A stretch of DNA of 64,000 nt, taken from contig CAIWVW010000034.1 of the NCBI GenBank assembly GCA_903916255.1, forward strand, positions 1 to 64,000, given 5' to 3'. The stretch is from an uncultured Bacteroidota bacterium. Its GTDB lineage: Bacteria; Bacteroidota; Bacteroidia; JABEUT01. The notes under the pieces were generated by a model. The model was not told where the DNA came from and ran no database searches. It worked only from the letters and a program-made list of their open reading frames with translations. Below are positions 18,231-25,340 of this stretch, in pieces (within the stretch, counting starts at the first letter, position 1; the number at the start of each line of letters is the position of its first letter). Position numbers and translations under genes: made by a program.

Positions 18231-18959
18231 ATGTGTTATTATATAAAGAATAATGTGGATGTTGCCGCTTTGCGAGAAAAGTATAAAACTATGGCCGAAG
18301 AAGCTATGGCTAAAATAAAGTTTTACAATGTCTCCGGTTTTGCACATCCGCAATTGCCGGTTTTAACGCAAGGCAATAGAAAGGAATTTCAATTATATTA
18401 TTGGGGGTTAATTCCTGCCTGGTGTCCCGATGAAGCCAAGGCCGGAGAATTGTCCAACATGGCATTAAATGCCAAAGCGGAAACAATATTCGAAAAGCCG
18501 ATGTTCAGGGAAAGTATAATCCGAAGGCGATGTATTTTGCCTGTGAACGGTTTTTATGAATGGAGAGAAGAAAACAAAATAAAATACCCCTATTTTATTT
18601 ATCCAAAAAACGGGGGGCTTTTTACCTTTGGATGCATCAGCGATACATGGGCCGACAAACATACAGGGGAAATTTTAAATACCTTTTCCATTATAACTAC
18701 CAGGGCCAACCCGGTAATGGAAACAATTCACAACAAAAAGAAACGTATGCCTCTTTTATTGGATGATGCAGGCTGGCAGCCTTGGCTCGATAACTCGGCA
18801 TCGAAAGAAGAAATAATAAAACTGATGAAACCTGCTCCCGATGAATGGATGGGTTATCACACCATTTCAAAAGCCATATCGCGTAAAGAGACCGACACTA
18901 ATTACGAAGGAATAGAAGCGGAAGTGAAATACCCGGAACTCGAGAACCGTTTGTTCTAA
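18231..18959 (+). CDS. SRAP family protein (YedK/HMCES-like abasic-site crosslinker)
   Basis: Protein of 242 residues in the SOS response-associated peptidase family. Family members form a thiazolidine crosslink with abasic sites in single-stranded DNA through the N-terminal Cys, exposed when Met1 is removed. Seen here: Met-Cys at residues 1-2, the active-site Asn in ALNAKAE near residue 80, Glu in VNGFYEW near 107, the KKRMPLLL segment near 172 and the His in MGYHTISKAI near 206. All key positions look intact, unlike its operon partner. Coupling to the Fic-like gene (4-bp gap) suggests a joint role, perhaps in DNA damage or stress, but this is inference. Confidence 0.9.
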   Translation: MCYYIKNNVDVAALREKYKTMAEEAMAKIKFYNVSGFAHPQLPVLTQGNRKEFQLYYWGLIPAWCPDEAKAGELSNMALNAKAETIFEKPMFRESIIRRRCILPVNGFYEWREENKIKYPYFIYPKNGGLFTFGCISDTWADKHTGEILNTFSIITTRANPVMETIHNKKKRMPLLLDDAGWQPWLDNSASKEEIIKLMKPAPDEWMGYHTISKAISRKETDTNYEGIEAEVKYPELENRLF

Positions 18960-18968
18960 TTGGTGTTA

Positions 18969-19586
18969 TTACTTTTTATCGGTTGTACCCCCTGAAGCCC
19001 CAGAACTGGAAGAGTTCTTCTTTTTAAGCATATCTTTACTCTTATTATGAATGCCAGGATATGATAATCTTTGAGGCCCTTTTTGGGTTTTAATAGCTTT
19101 TGATTTACCTACCCCCGGATAGGAATAACTAGAGTTGCTTTTATTGGTGCTTCCGGCTGCGCCGGATGAACCTGCGCCTGCGTGAGAAGAAGAACCTGAA
19201 CCTGACCCTCCATGCGAGGATGAGCCTGAGCCATGACCGGAGGATGAAGAAGAGGAACCGGAAGTGCCACCATATGGAGAAGTATAGTTGCTTTTAGGCC
19301 CGGATGATGAATAGCTGCCGCTAGAATAGCTTGAACCGGTTTTTTTAGCACCTGTAATTGAACTATACATTGAATTGGAGCCGCTCCCGGAGGATGAAGA
19401 GCCTGAACCAGTACTACGCTTTTTACCAAAAGAACTATTGAATGCTCCTGCATTCTTGTTGCCAAATGAGCCGTTTGACATACCGGGTTTTTTTGACCCC
19501 ATTGTCGAGCCTAATTGGGCATAAATGCCAGAGGCGGTAAAAAGATTTACCCCAATAAAAAGTAGCGTTTTTTTTAACAACTGCAT
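18969..19586 (-). CDS. Gly/Ser-rich low-complexity secreted protein
   Basis: Not recognised beyond composition. I place the start at 19586 (MQLLKKTLLFIGVNLFTASG, a signal peptide ending near IYAQ). A TATCTTTG promoter box at 19610-19617 lies upstream of this ATG but inside or beyond the two earlier possible starts, which excludes them. The ~180-residue mature protein consists mainly of Ser, Gly, Lys, Asn and Tyr in stretches such as SGSGSSSHAGAGSSG, with two SYPG(V/I) motifs near the end. It is likely disordered and exported. It converges with the SRAP gene with a 9-bp gap. Confidence 0.65.
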   Translation of the reverse strand: MQLLKKTLLFIGVNLFTASGIYAQLGSTMGSKKPGMSNGSFGNKNAGAFNSSFGKKRSTGSGSSSSGSGSNSMYSSITGAKKTGSSYSSGSYSSSGPKSNYTSPYGGTSGSSSSSSGHGSGSSSHGGSGSGSSSHAGAGSSGAAGSTNKSNSSYSYPGVGKSKAIKTQKGPQRLSYPGIHNKSKDMLKKKNSSSSGASGGTTDKK

Positions 19587-19609
19587 AAGTTTGTAGAGCA
19601 TAACTTGTG

Positions 19610-19617
19610 CAAAGATA
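19610..19617 (-). promoter_or_regulatory. -7 promoter box of the Gly/Ser-rich gene
   Basis: Minus-strand TATCTTTG followed by CA matches TAnnTTTG(C), 23 bp before the ATG at 19586. It lies downstream of the strong terminator at 19667-19699, so this gene seems to be transcribed separately from the structured region upstream. Confidence 0.6.
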
Positions 19618-19666
19618 GGCAATTCATTACGTATTAATTTTATAAAGTAAACTTTCTTTGTTTTTG

Positions 19667-19699
19667 AAAAAAAAGCCCCCCGGTAATCAACCGGAGGGA
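19667..19699 (-). terminator. Strong rho-independent terminator
   Basis: On the minus strand CCCTCCGGT - TGATT - ACCGGGGGG forms a 9-bp stem (one G-U) followed by C and eight U residues. This is the clearest intrinsic terminator in the window and ends a minus-strand transcript crossing 19700-19960. Confidence 0.85.
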
Positions 19700-19840
19700 C
19701 CCTCTTTAACCAATCGAAACACTCCTATTTCGATTGGAGCTCTATGGAAAAAACGTCCTTCTTTTTACTAACCTTTAATTCAATTGGAAAGGCGTTTCAA
19801 TTATAGAAACGGGAGGCGTTGGCCAAACGTTGGGTGGGTT
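19700..19840 (-). ncRNA. Candidate structured RNA: serial hairpins before a terminator
   Basis: This 141-bp stretch has no plausible ORF but at least four successive short dyads. They are a perfect 10-bp stem CCAATCGAAA/TTTCGATTGG (19710-19719 with 19728-19737), CCTTT/AAAGG (19772-19776 with 19788-19792), a 6-bp GTTTC/GAAAC-based stem (19794-19798 with 19806-19810 plus a flanking pair) and CGTT/AACG (19817-19820 with 19826-19829). It lies between two minus-strand terminators. It may be an independent small RNA or the end of a longer 3' UTR. The strand is inferred from the terminators. Confidence 0.45.
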
Positions 19841-19842
19841 GT

Positions 19843-19880
19843 AAAAAAATAATCCCCCCACAACTAAATGAGAGGGGATT
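19843..19880 (-). terminator. Rho-independent terminator after the three-way-junction element
   Basis: Minus-strand AATCCCC (19874-19880) pairs with GGGGATT (19851-19857), followed by A and seven U residues. The 16-base loop is long, but two more G residues can extend the stem. It follows the three-way-junction element directly. Confidence 0.65.
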
Positions 19881-19884
19881 CTCT

Positions 19885-19960
19885 GTATTGTCCGGCTTTC
19901 CGTCTTGCGACGATACCTATGAAAACGACCTCAAACCCCTTTGAGGGAGCCGGCACAACT
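19885..19960 (-). ncRNA. Candidate three-way-junction RNA element
   Basis: A closing stem of ten pairs with one bulged base (19888-19897 with 19948-19958, CCGGCT/AGCCGG extended by TTGT/ACAA) encloses two arms. One is a 7-bp CCTCAAA/TTTGAGG stem (19929-19935 with 19940-19946). The other is CGTC-GCAA-GACG (19901-19912), which has a GNRA tetraloop only when read on the minus strand. The element starts 59 bp after the stop of the barrel-protein gene and is followed by a terminator. I do not recognise a known RNA family. It could be a 3'-UTR-derived sRNA or a protein-binding site. Confidence 0.5.
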
Positions 19961-20019
19961 CCAGTTTCATACTATATAGAATCATTTAATTGAAAAAGGT
20001 TTAATGGCTGTATGTTAAA

Positions 20020-21375
20020 TTATAAAGTATATGACACTAGCAGTTTCGCCCCTGTATTATAGAAGTAAAGATTTTCCCCGAAGAATGATTTGTTATCAAC
20101 CGGTGTCATAAAATATATCATAAGGTAAGTTGAAAAATGGCGGTTGAAAGTATATCTGTAAAGTCCATAAGCAGATGCAGTCAATGTATTATATCCGTTC
20201 AAGTGGATATTTTGCGAATAGTTCTGGTAGTTCGCGGGCGGGTTATTATCCAGTTGCTGATAAGTGGTTGCAGAGGCAGTGCTGCTTAACAAAAACGATA
20301 CACTTCCACCTAAACCCAAACTGCTTTTATGCCCGACAAATTTTTCAAACTGTACCGGAATGCTAAGGTAATACAAGCGTTTGGTGGTTATTGCCGAATC
20401 ATTAATAAGGTTCGGGTTTTGCACCGATGAATGCTGGTAGTTATAGGTATAAGAACCCATGTGCCCGAAATCGCTGAATTGAATTCCTGTTTTAAGAAAC
20501 CATTTCTTGCTGAGGTAACGGGTATATCCAACACCAACAACATAATTGAAGCCGGAGCCTTGCGTAATATTGATACTTGGCGACCAGCCACCGCTGTAAT
20601 AGGTTCCTGCATCAATAGAAATCATTTGTTTTTTGCCATTGTAAATTCTCGGTTCATCTGAAAAACGCTGTGGCAAACTACTTGCAGTATCGGGCGCTTT
20701 GGTATTTACCTTAGCCACCGGAGGAGCAGGAACTTTAGGCGTTACAGGCGGTGTAGAGTTTACAGGCAATTTAGCCTGTGTTAGCGGAGCTTCCGATGAT
20801 TCCTTCACCGAAATAACATTTTTTTCCGCAGTGTTATTTTCAACATCAGCAATGGTTTTATTCAAATCGGCAATTTCCTTGTCTGATGCTCCAATAGCTG
20901 AATTGCCCGATTTTGTTTTATGTTTTTTATTGCCCGCATTTTTCAAAGGTTGTGAATTGGCAGCTACTGAAACTGCTTTAGTTGCCTGTGTTTTATTCGC
21001 AGAAGCAACTGAATTGTTTGAAGAATTTGATAATAAATTGTTAGTTGAAATTGACGGCGTGGAATTTATAGTCTGCCTAGTTGTAGTTGCAGCAGTTGCA
21101 CTATTTGTTGCAGCAGAAGGCGATGCAGTATTTGATTTCACACTATTGGAAACTACGTTTGCATTTCCGATTGTGCTTTTCCATTCAAAAATGCCTGCCG
21201 TGCCTATGGCACAAAGCAATAATGCCAATGAACCTAAAATGAATAAGGTGCGTTTCTTTTTCGCCCGCGATTCATCAATCATTGTACGCATGGCTTTCCA
21301 GTTCCTTTCATCGAAAGGATGTTCCTTTTCGCTGAACTTGCTGCGTAAAATGTCGTTAAAATTGTTGTTGCTCAT
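20020..21375 (-). CDS. Sigma-operon membrane protein with C-terminal outer-membrane barrel
   Basis: Protein of 451 residues with three parts. A charged N-terminus (~residues 1-40, FDERNWKAMRTMIDESRAKKKR) precedes a single transmembrane helix (~41-63), a ~180-residue linker rich in Ala, Asn, Ser, Thr and Lys follows, and a ~200-residue beta-rich C-terminus from ISIDAGTYYSGGWSPSI resembles OmpA/OmpX-type eight-stranded barrels. The start codon overlaps the end of the ECF sigma gene by 4 bp, so the two are translationally coupled. This is the position of an anti-sigma factor, but no known anti-sigma domain is visible. Such a layout would reach from cytoplasm to outer membrane. Confidence 0.7.
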   Translation of the reverse strand: MSNNNFNDILRSKFSEKEHPFDERNWKAMRTMIDESRAKKKRTLFILGSLALLLCAIGTAGIFEWKSTIGNANVVSNSVKSNTASPSAATNSATAATTTRQTINSTPSISTNNLLSNSSNNSVASANKTQATKAVSVAANSQPLKNAGNKKHKTKSGNSAIGASDKEIADLNKTIADVENNTAEKNVISVKESSEAPLTQAKLPVNSTPPVTPKVPAPPVAKVNTKAPDTASSLPQRFSDEPRIYNGKKQMISIDAGTYYSGGWSPSINITQGSGFNYVVGVGYTRYLSKKWFLKTGIQFSDFGHMGSYTYNYQHSSVQNPNLINDSAITTKRLYYLSIPVQFEKFVGHKSSLGLGGSVSFLLSSTASATTYQQLDNNPPANYQNYSQNIHLNGYNTLTASAYGLYRYTFNRHFSTYLMIYFMTPVDNKSFFGENLYFYNTGAKLLVSYTL

Positions 21376-21938
21376 CCTGCTACTAGTTTATATAAGTTCG
21401 GGTTAATTCGTAAAATCATTTCCTGTAATTTCTGCCGAGATGCATTCAAATGCCACCGCGATGTGCCTTCCGTAATGCCCAGCATGCCCGCAATTTCCTT
21501 ATGCGAAAATCCATCGATGGCATACATGTTAAATACCTTTTGGCTCACAGGCGGCAGTTTCACTATCAAGGCGTGTATTTGTTCCACATCCATTTTTACC
21601 AATGCGTTGTTCACCTCTGTATCTTCCTCAATCTGGTCATAGTCTTCCACATATTGCACATGTTCTTTCTGCACTTTCTTTTTGCGGTATTCATCTATCA
21701 GCGTGTTCACCATTACCCGGTGCACCCATGCCTTAAACGAGGTTTCCAACTGGTACTTTTTCAGGTTGGTTAATATTTTAAAAAAACCGAGATTCAGCAT
21801 TTCCCTGGCTTCTTCGCGGTCGTTCGAATATCTTAGACATATAGACATAAGGTAACTGTAAGTCAAGCGATAAAGCTCGTACTCTGCCCGTTCATCTTTT
21901 TGGATGCACGCAGTTATTATCTCAGTCTCAACCTTCAT
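21372..21938 (-). CDS. ECF-type RNA polymerase sigma-70 factor
   Basis: Sigma factor of 188 residues with only regions 2 and 4, as in ECF sigmas. Region 2 shows YLMSICLRYSNDREEAREMLNLGFFKI (~residues 30-57) and FKAWVHRVMVNTLIDEYRKKK (~68-88). Region 4 shows LPPVSQKVFNMYAIDGFSHKEIAGML and the helix-turn-helix ITEGTSRWHLNASRQKL (~155-172). It should direct RNA polymerase to a small set of promoters under control of a partner protein, most simply the membrane protein whose gene it overlaps by 4 bp. No TAnnTTTG box was found in the 150 bp upstream, in keeping with autoregulation by a different promoter type, though this is inference. Confidence 0.92.
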   Translation of the reverse strand: MKVETEIITACIQKDERAEYELYRLTYSYLMSICLRYSNDREEAREMLNLGFFKILTNLKKYQLETSFKAWVHRVMVNTLIDEYRKKKVQKEHVQYVEDYDQIEEDTEVNNALVKMDVEQIHALIVKLPPVSQKVFNMYAIDGFSHKEIAGMLGITEGTSRWHLNASRQKLQEMILRINPNLYKLVAG

Positions 21939-22097
21939 GTAGTAATGTACCCTATAACTTGCCGTTTGTCAATATAAACGAACCCTATAAGGCAAATGTT
22001 GGGTACTAATATATGAAATTTCAGATAAATACCCAATTATATGAAGGTTATCAGGGAGATAGGTGGCAAAATATGTTGTTTTATTCCGTGTTTATCC

Positions 22098-22152
22098 GTG
22101 TTCTCCGTGTCTATGTGGTGAAAAATACAAACCACGGAGGCACGGAGAACAC
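22098..22152. repeat. Inverted CCGTG-rich repeat
   Basis: GTGTTCTCCGTGTC... at 22098-22119 is repeated inverted at 22131-22152 with 18 of 22 positions matching. Similar 'ccgtgtctccgtg' phrases are common in intergenic DNA of this phylum. It lies in the 404-bp gene-free stretch 21939-22342, which otherwise holds only the motif pair at 22228-22292. Confidence 0.6.
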
Positions 22153-22227
22153 TGATTTTCACAGAGCATATTACAACTTTTCTTTAGGATGAGGTCTTAA
22201 TAAGGTTAATATTCAGAAGGGGTTTAA

Positions 22228-22292
22228 TTTCCTACTAAGGTTTAAACACAAAATGACCCATTTAATGAATGAATTTAAACCTTAGTAGGAAA
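22228..22292. repeat. Perfect 19-bp inverted TTTCCTACTAAGGTTTAAA repeat
   Basis: TTTCCTACTAAGGTTTAAA at 22228-22246 is present as an exact inverted copy at 22274-22292 with a 27-bp spacer. A looser copy of the same pair lies at 16089-16180. It is 50 bp beyond the stop of the T9SS-tailed gene at 22343. It could act as a terminator-like hairpin or as a protein-binding site. Confidence 0.8.
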
Positions 22293-22342
22293 ACAGAATA
22301 CGTTTGATTCAAACCTTATTGCATTATTTATTGAAACTCGAT

Positions 22343-23677
22343 TTATTTTTTTATAACCACTTTCCCCTCCCCAAGCAAACTACCGTCTTCTTTTAAAACC
22401 CGGTAGAAATAAAGGCCGTTTGGCTGAGAACTTAAATTAATTGTGAATGGTGAGTTGTGAATGGTGAATTGGGAAAATACTTTCTCGCCAAGTATATTAT
22501 AAATTTCAGCAGTTGCAGGCACAAAATTTTGTGCCCCTACAAGTGCAATGGTGAAAATGCCTGTGGAGGGGTTGGGGAAAATTGTGCATTCATTATTGTT
22601 GGTTAGTTTATTTATGCCTAAAGGGCTTGTCCATTGGGCAATATTATTGACGGGAATTCCCCCGGCGGAATCAAATATTCCACCCGCTATCAAAACTCCT
22701 TTATAATTGAAAAGTGCATTAACATTAGTAGAATTACCAGTGATGCCGGACCCGAGCGCTGACCAGTTTGTACCATCCCAAAAAGCTATATTATTTGCAG
22801 GAACTCCCCCGGCGCTGTCAAATCCACCTCCCACACTTAAAACGGAACCATATACTGCAAGACAGGCCACACCTCCGCTGTCATTAATTCCTGTACCTAA
22901 TGCACTCCATGATGAACCATTCCACCCTGCTATATGGCTTGCTTTTATGCTGCCAGCACTATCAAAACCGCCACCCACCATAAGTATTCCATTATAAATG
23001 CAAAATGAACTCACATCATTATTTATCCCTCCACCAACCGCGGCCCAGTTAGTTCCGTTCCATACGGCAATATTTTTTGCAGGAACATTTCCTATGGAAT
23101 CAAAACTCCCGCCCACATATAATTTGTTGTTGTATACTTCCATTGCATAGATAGTAAATGAGCTTGTATTTCTTATTAACCCCGTAGGTAGCGAATCCCA
23201 ATTGGTTCCGTCCCATGTAATAATGTTACTACCCCCCACATATAGTTTTCCCTGGTAAGGTGTTAAAGCTTTTATTTCCATGTTATCTAAGTTATAGAGT
23301 TGCGATTGCGTGGGCCTTACACTATCCCATGCCACACCGTTCCATTGTGCCACAACAAATTCAGGCATATCTAACCCGGCCACAAATAATATATTGTTAT
23401 AAACACCTTCAGCCCAGACATCCTCCGGAACATATTTTATACTTGTTGTATATCCGATAGTATCCCAATTCGTGCCATTCCATTGTCCAATACCCACACG
23501 AGTGAAAATTCCACCTGCCAGTTCAAAAAAACCACCCGCTACAAGATTGCTGTCATATTGGGTTAATGCAAAAACTTCCCCTGCTACTCCTCCCTGGGTA
23601 CCTGAACCCAGGCTGTCCCATTTTTGAGCGCTTAAAAATGAGGAGCATAATAATAATCCGGCACATATTTTTTTCAT
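22343..23677 (-). CDS. Secreted beta-propeller-like repeat protein with type A T9SS tail
   Basis: Exported protein of about 444 residues. The start at 23677 is chosen because MKKICAGLLLCSSFLSAQ is a signal peptide and the -7 box at 23695-23702 lies just upstream. The earlier ATG at 23731 is upstream of that box. The body holds about seven ~45-residue repeats of the form NNIAxWNGTNWSALGSGI...YNGxLxVGGxFDSAGGVPA. The last ~80 residues are a type A T9SS sorting domain (FPNPSTGIFTIALVG ... YNILGEKVFSQ ... LPNGLYFYRVL...GEGKVVIKK). The protein is probably attached to the cell surface or released. A palindromic GTAGGG element is embedded in the tail. Confidence 0.82.
   Translation of the reverse strand: MKKICAGLLLCSSFLSAQKWDSLGSGTQGGVAGEVFALTQYDSNLVAGGFFELAGGIFTRVGIGQWNGTNWDTIGYTTSIKYVPEDVWAEGVYNNILFVAGLDMPEFVVAQWNGVAWDSVRPTQSQLYNLDNMEIKALTPYQGKLYVGGSNIITWDGTNWDSLPTGLIRNTSSFTIYAMEVYNNKLYVGGSFDSIGNVPAKNIAVWNGTNWAAVGGGINNDVSSFCIYNGILMVGGGFDSAGSIKASHIAGWNGSSWSALGTGINDSGGVACLAVYGSVLSVGGGFDSAGGVPANNIAFWDGTNWSALGSGITGNSTNVNALFNYKGVLIAGGIFDSAGGIPVNNIAQWTSPLGINKLTNNNECTIFPNPSTGIFTIALVGAQNFVPATAEIYNILGEKVFSQFTIHNSPFTINLSSQPNGLYFYRVLKEDGSLLGEGKVVIKK
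22512..22540. repeat. GTAGGG-type palindrome inside a coding region
   Basis: An 18-bp perfect palindrome GGCACAAAATTTTGTGCC (22518-22535) is flanked on one side by CCTAC, giving a GTAGGGGCACAAAA... element on the minus strand. It encodes VGAQNFVPATA inside the T9SS tail without breaking the frame. It belongs in style with the palindromes at 50083, 50131, 53900 and 53952. Confidence 0.65.
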
Positions 23678-23694
23678 ATTCTTTGAATTTGTTT

Positions 23695-23702
23695 CAAAGA
23701 TA
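23695..23702 (-). promoter_or_regulatory. -7 promoter box of the propeller-like T9SS gene
   Basis: Minus-strand TATCTTTG matches TAnnTTTG, 17 bp before the ATG at 23677. The rest of the 314-bp stretch 23678-23991 has no recognisable gene; it ends in the hairpin at 23966-24000. Confidence 0.6.
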
Positions 23703-23965
23703 ATGGATAAAAATGGGATACCATGCCCCACTTATTATCCGGCGGCTTTCACTTATTATATGGTAGGTTTTAGCCTGTGAGTGGTTTTTTGCTTGCCATT
23801 TGCCAGGCATTTATCAGGGCAGAAATTTATAGCAAACTTCCATTTCTATATTGCTACCCCTGTGAAATAAGCGTAAGTCATTATGGGTCAATAGTAAATT
23901 TGCCCTATTCTTTGTTTTTCAGCATTTCGAAAATATGGGGAAAGTGTGAAGTAACGTGAAGTAAA

Positions 23966-24000
23966 GCCAAGTAAAAAAATCACTAATTTTTTTACTTGGC
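23966..24000. terminator. Perfect 15-bp hairpin overlapping a stop codon
   Basis: GCCAAGTAAAAAAAT (23966-23980) and its exact inverted copy (23986-24000) enclose a 5-base loop. On the minus strand the hairpin starts within the last codons of the kelch-repeat gene. The A/T runs inside the stem would supply a U tract on either strand, so it may terminate in both directions. Confidence 0.7.
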
Positions 24001-25251
24001 AATAACAAACTTGCCTGTGTTTAATACCTTATTCGCGCCATAAATGCGGTAAAGGTACGTCCCGCTTCGCAGGGAAGTAACGTCCATAATGGCCTGTCCG
24101 TAGCTATTGGTAAGGGTGGTAGTGCTTACCACATTACCCAAGGCATCAATCAGTTTAAGTGTTGCGGGCAGTTCCGTTATTCCGGAATAGTTAAAAGTTA
24201 TGGCATAATTAGCCGGATTAGGGTAAACGCTGATGAAAGAAGTAGTGGTAGCGCTGCTTTCGGTGGTGTATTCATAAAATTGGCTAAGGTCAATACCATT
24301 GTGCGAGCCTGTGCCGATGTATGCATTCGTGCCAATAGTAAAAGCAACACCATCCGCCATCATATAGCCGCCATAGGGCGCAATGGAACTCCATGTATTA
24401 TCGGCAGGGTTATATTTCCAACCGGCACTCGTATAAGCAGTATCACTAATACCCAGGCATACATAGCCATTGTTACCAATAGTAAACGCCGATGCGCACC
24501 TGATAGGTAATCCGGGCAGGTCAGCTATCCGGCTCCATGAATTAGTTGCGGGAGTATATTGCCAAAAGTCGCTGGTGGCATAATTGGCAAGGTCATTATC
24601 ATTGCCTGTACCAACATATATTTTGCCGTTGGCGTAAAAAGCGGCGGCATTGTCACGTTGCCCGCCGGGGAAATCGGCAAGCTGTTTCCAAGTAGCGGTA
24701 GGGATATAAAAGCTCCACCAATCCGATAAATAAGCGGTATCATTATCATTTCCGGTTCCATAAAATATGGTAGAATCATCCGGGTCGATAACCGCTACGC
24801 CAAAGTCGCGGGCCAAACCGGGAAAGGTGTCAATCTTTAACCATGAATTGGAATCGGGGTTATATCTCCACACATCTCCAAAGAATGTGCCTTCGCAAAC
24901 GGCGCCATGCGTTTTTACAGGCCCATAGCAACTGGCAGGCTCTTCACCGCCCAGTACATAGCCGTATCCATTAAAAGAAAGGCCTCGGGTGCCTATCCTT
25001 TTTTTCGCCGGATAGGACGATACCTGGGTCCAAATATTGGTATTACTGTTCCATGCCCACATATCTGTAAAGTACCCACCGGTGTCTGTTCCACAAAGAA
25101 TATAGCCTGTGTTGCCTATGGCAAAGCCGCTGGCATCATCACGCCCGCCCGGTGCAAAATTGGCTTTTTGCAGCCATGTGTTTTGGGCATAGACGTTAGT
25201 AGCTGATGAGCAGCAAAGAAGCAGAAAGAGTACAAAAAGTATTTTTTTCAT
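23992..25251 (-). CDS. Secreted kelch-repeat protein with type A T9SS tail
   Basis: Exported protein of 419 residues: signal peptide MKKILFVLFLLLCCSSATNVYAQ, then about six kelch-type repeats with the usual spaced W and GG residues (WLQKANFAPGGRDDASGFAIGNTGYILCGTD, WKQLADFPGGQRDNAAAFYANGKIYVGTG). A sixfold beta-propeller is likely. The last ~80 residues are a type A T9SS sorting domain (VYPNPANYAITFNY ... LIDALGNVVSTTTL ... SGTYLYRIYGANKVLNTGKFVIAK). No enzymatic residues are evident. It has its own promoter at 25276-25283 and is preceded by the end of the glycan operon. Confidence 0.88.
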   Translation of the reverse strand: MKKILFVLFLLLCCSSATNVYAQNTWLQKANFAPGGRDDASGFAIGNTGYILCGTDTGGYFTDMWAWNSNTNIWTQVSSYPAKKRIGTRGLSFNGYGYVLGGEEPASCYGPVKTHGAVCEGTFFGDVWRYNPDSNSWLKIDTFPGLARDFGVAVIDPDDSTIFYGTGNDNDTAYLSDWWSFYIPTATWKQLADFPGGQRDNAAAFYANGKIYVGTGNDNDLANYATSDFWQYTPATNSWSRIADLPGLPIRCASAFTIGNNGYVCLGISDTAYTSAGWKYNPADNTWSSIAPYGGYMMADGVAFTIGTNAYIGTGSHNGIDLSQFYEYTTESSATTTSFISVYPNPANYAITFNYSGITELPATLKLIDALGNVVSTTTLTNSYGQAIMDVTSLRSGTYLYRIYGANKVLNTGKFVIAK

Positions 25252-25275
25252 CTATTCAGGCAGGATATAACAAAG

Positions 25276-25283
25276 CAAAGATA
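25276..25283 (-). promoter_or_regulatory. -7 promoter box of the kelch-repeat gene
   Basis: Minus-strand TATCTTTG followed by C matches TAnnTTTG(C), 24 bp before the ATG at 25251. Confidence 0.6.
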
Positions 25284-25340
25284 GGAATATTTATGAACGG
25301 GAAAATAACTGGGGATGATGGTGTCTTTTAATAATGCCGC

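Noticed and set aside
19885-19960. GGAAAGCCGGAC on the minus strand looks like the start of RNase P RNA.
   Set aside because: The other conserved RNase P RNA segments are missing and the element is much too short; it also lacks tmRNA and SRP RNA signatures.
20699-21406. A 235-codon plus-strand frame opposite the barrel-protein and sigma genes.
   Set aside because: It reflects the Ala/Asn/Thr-rich linker read on the opposite strand; composition is unnatural and the minus-strand genes are well supported.
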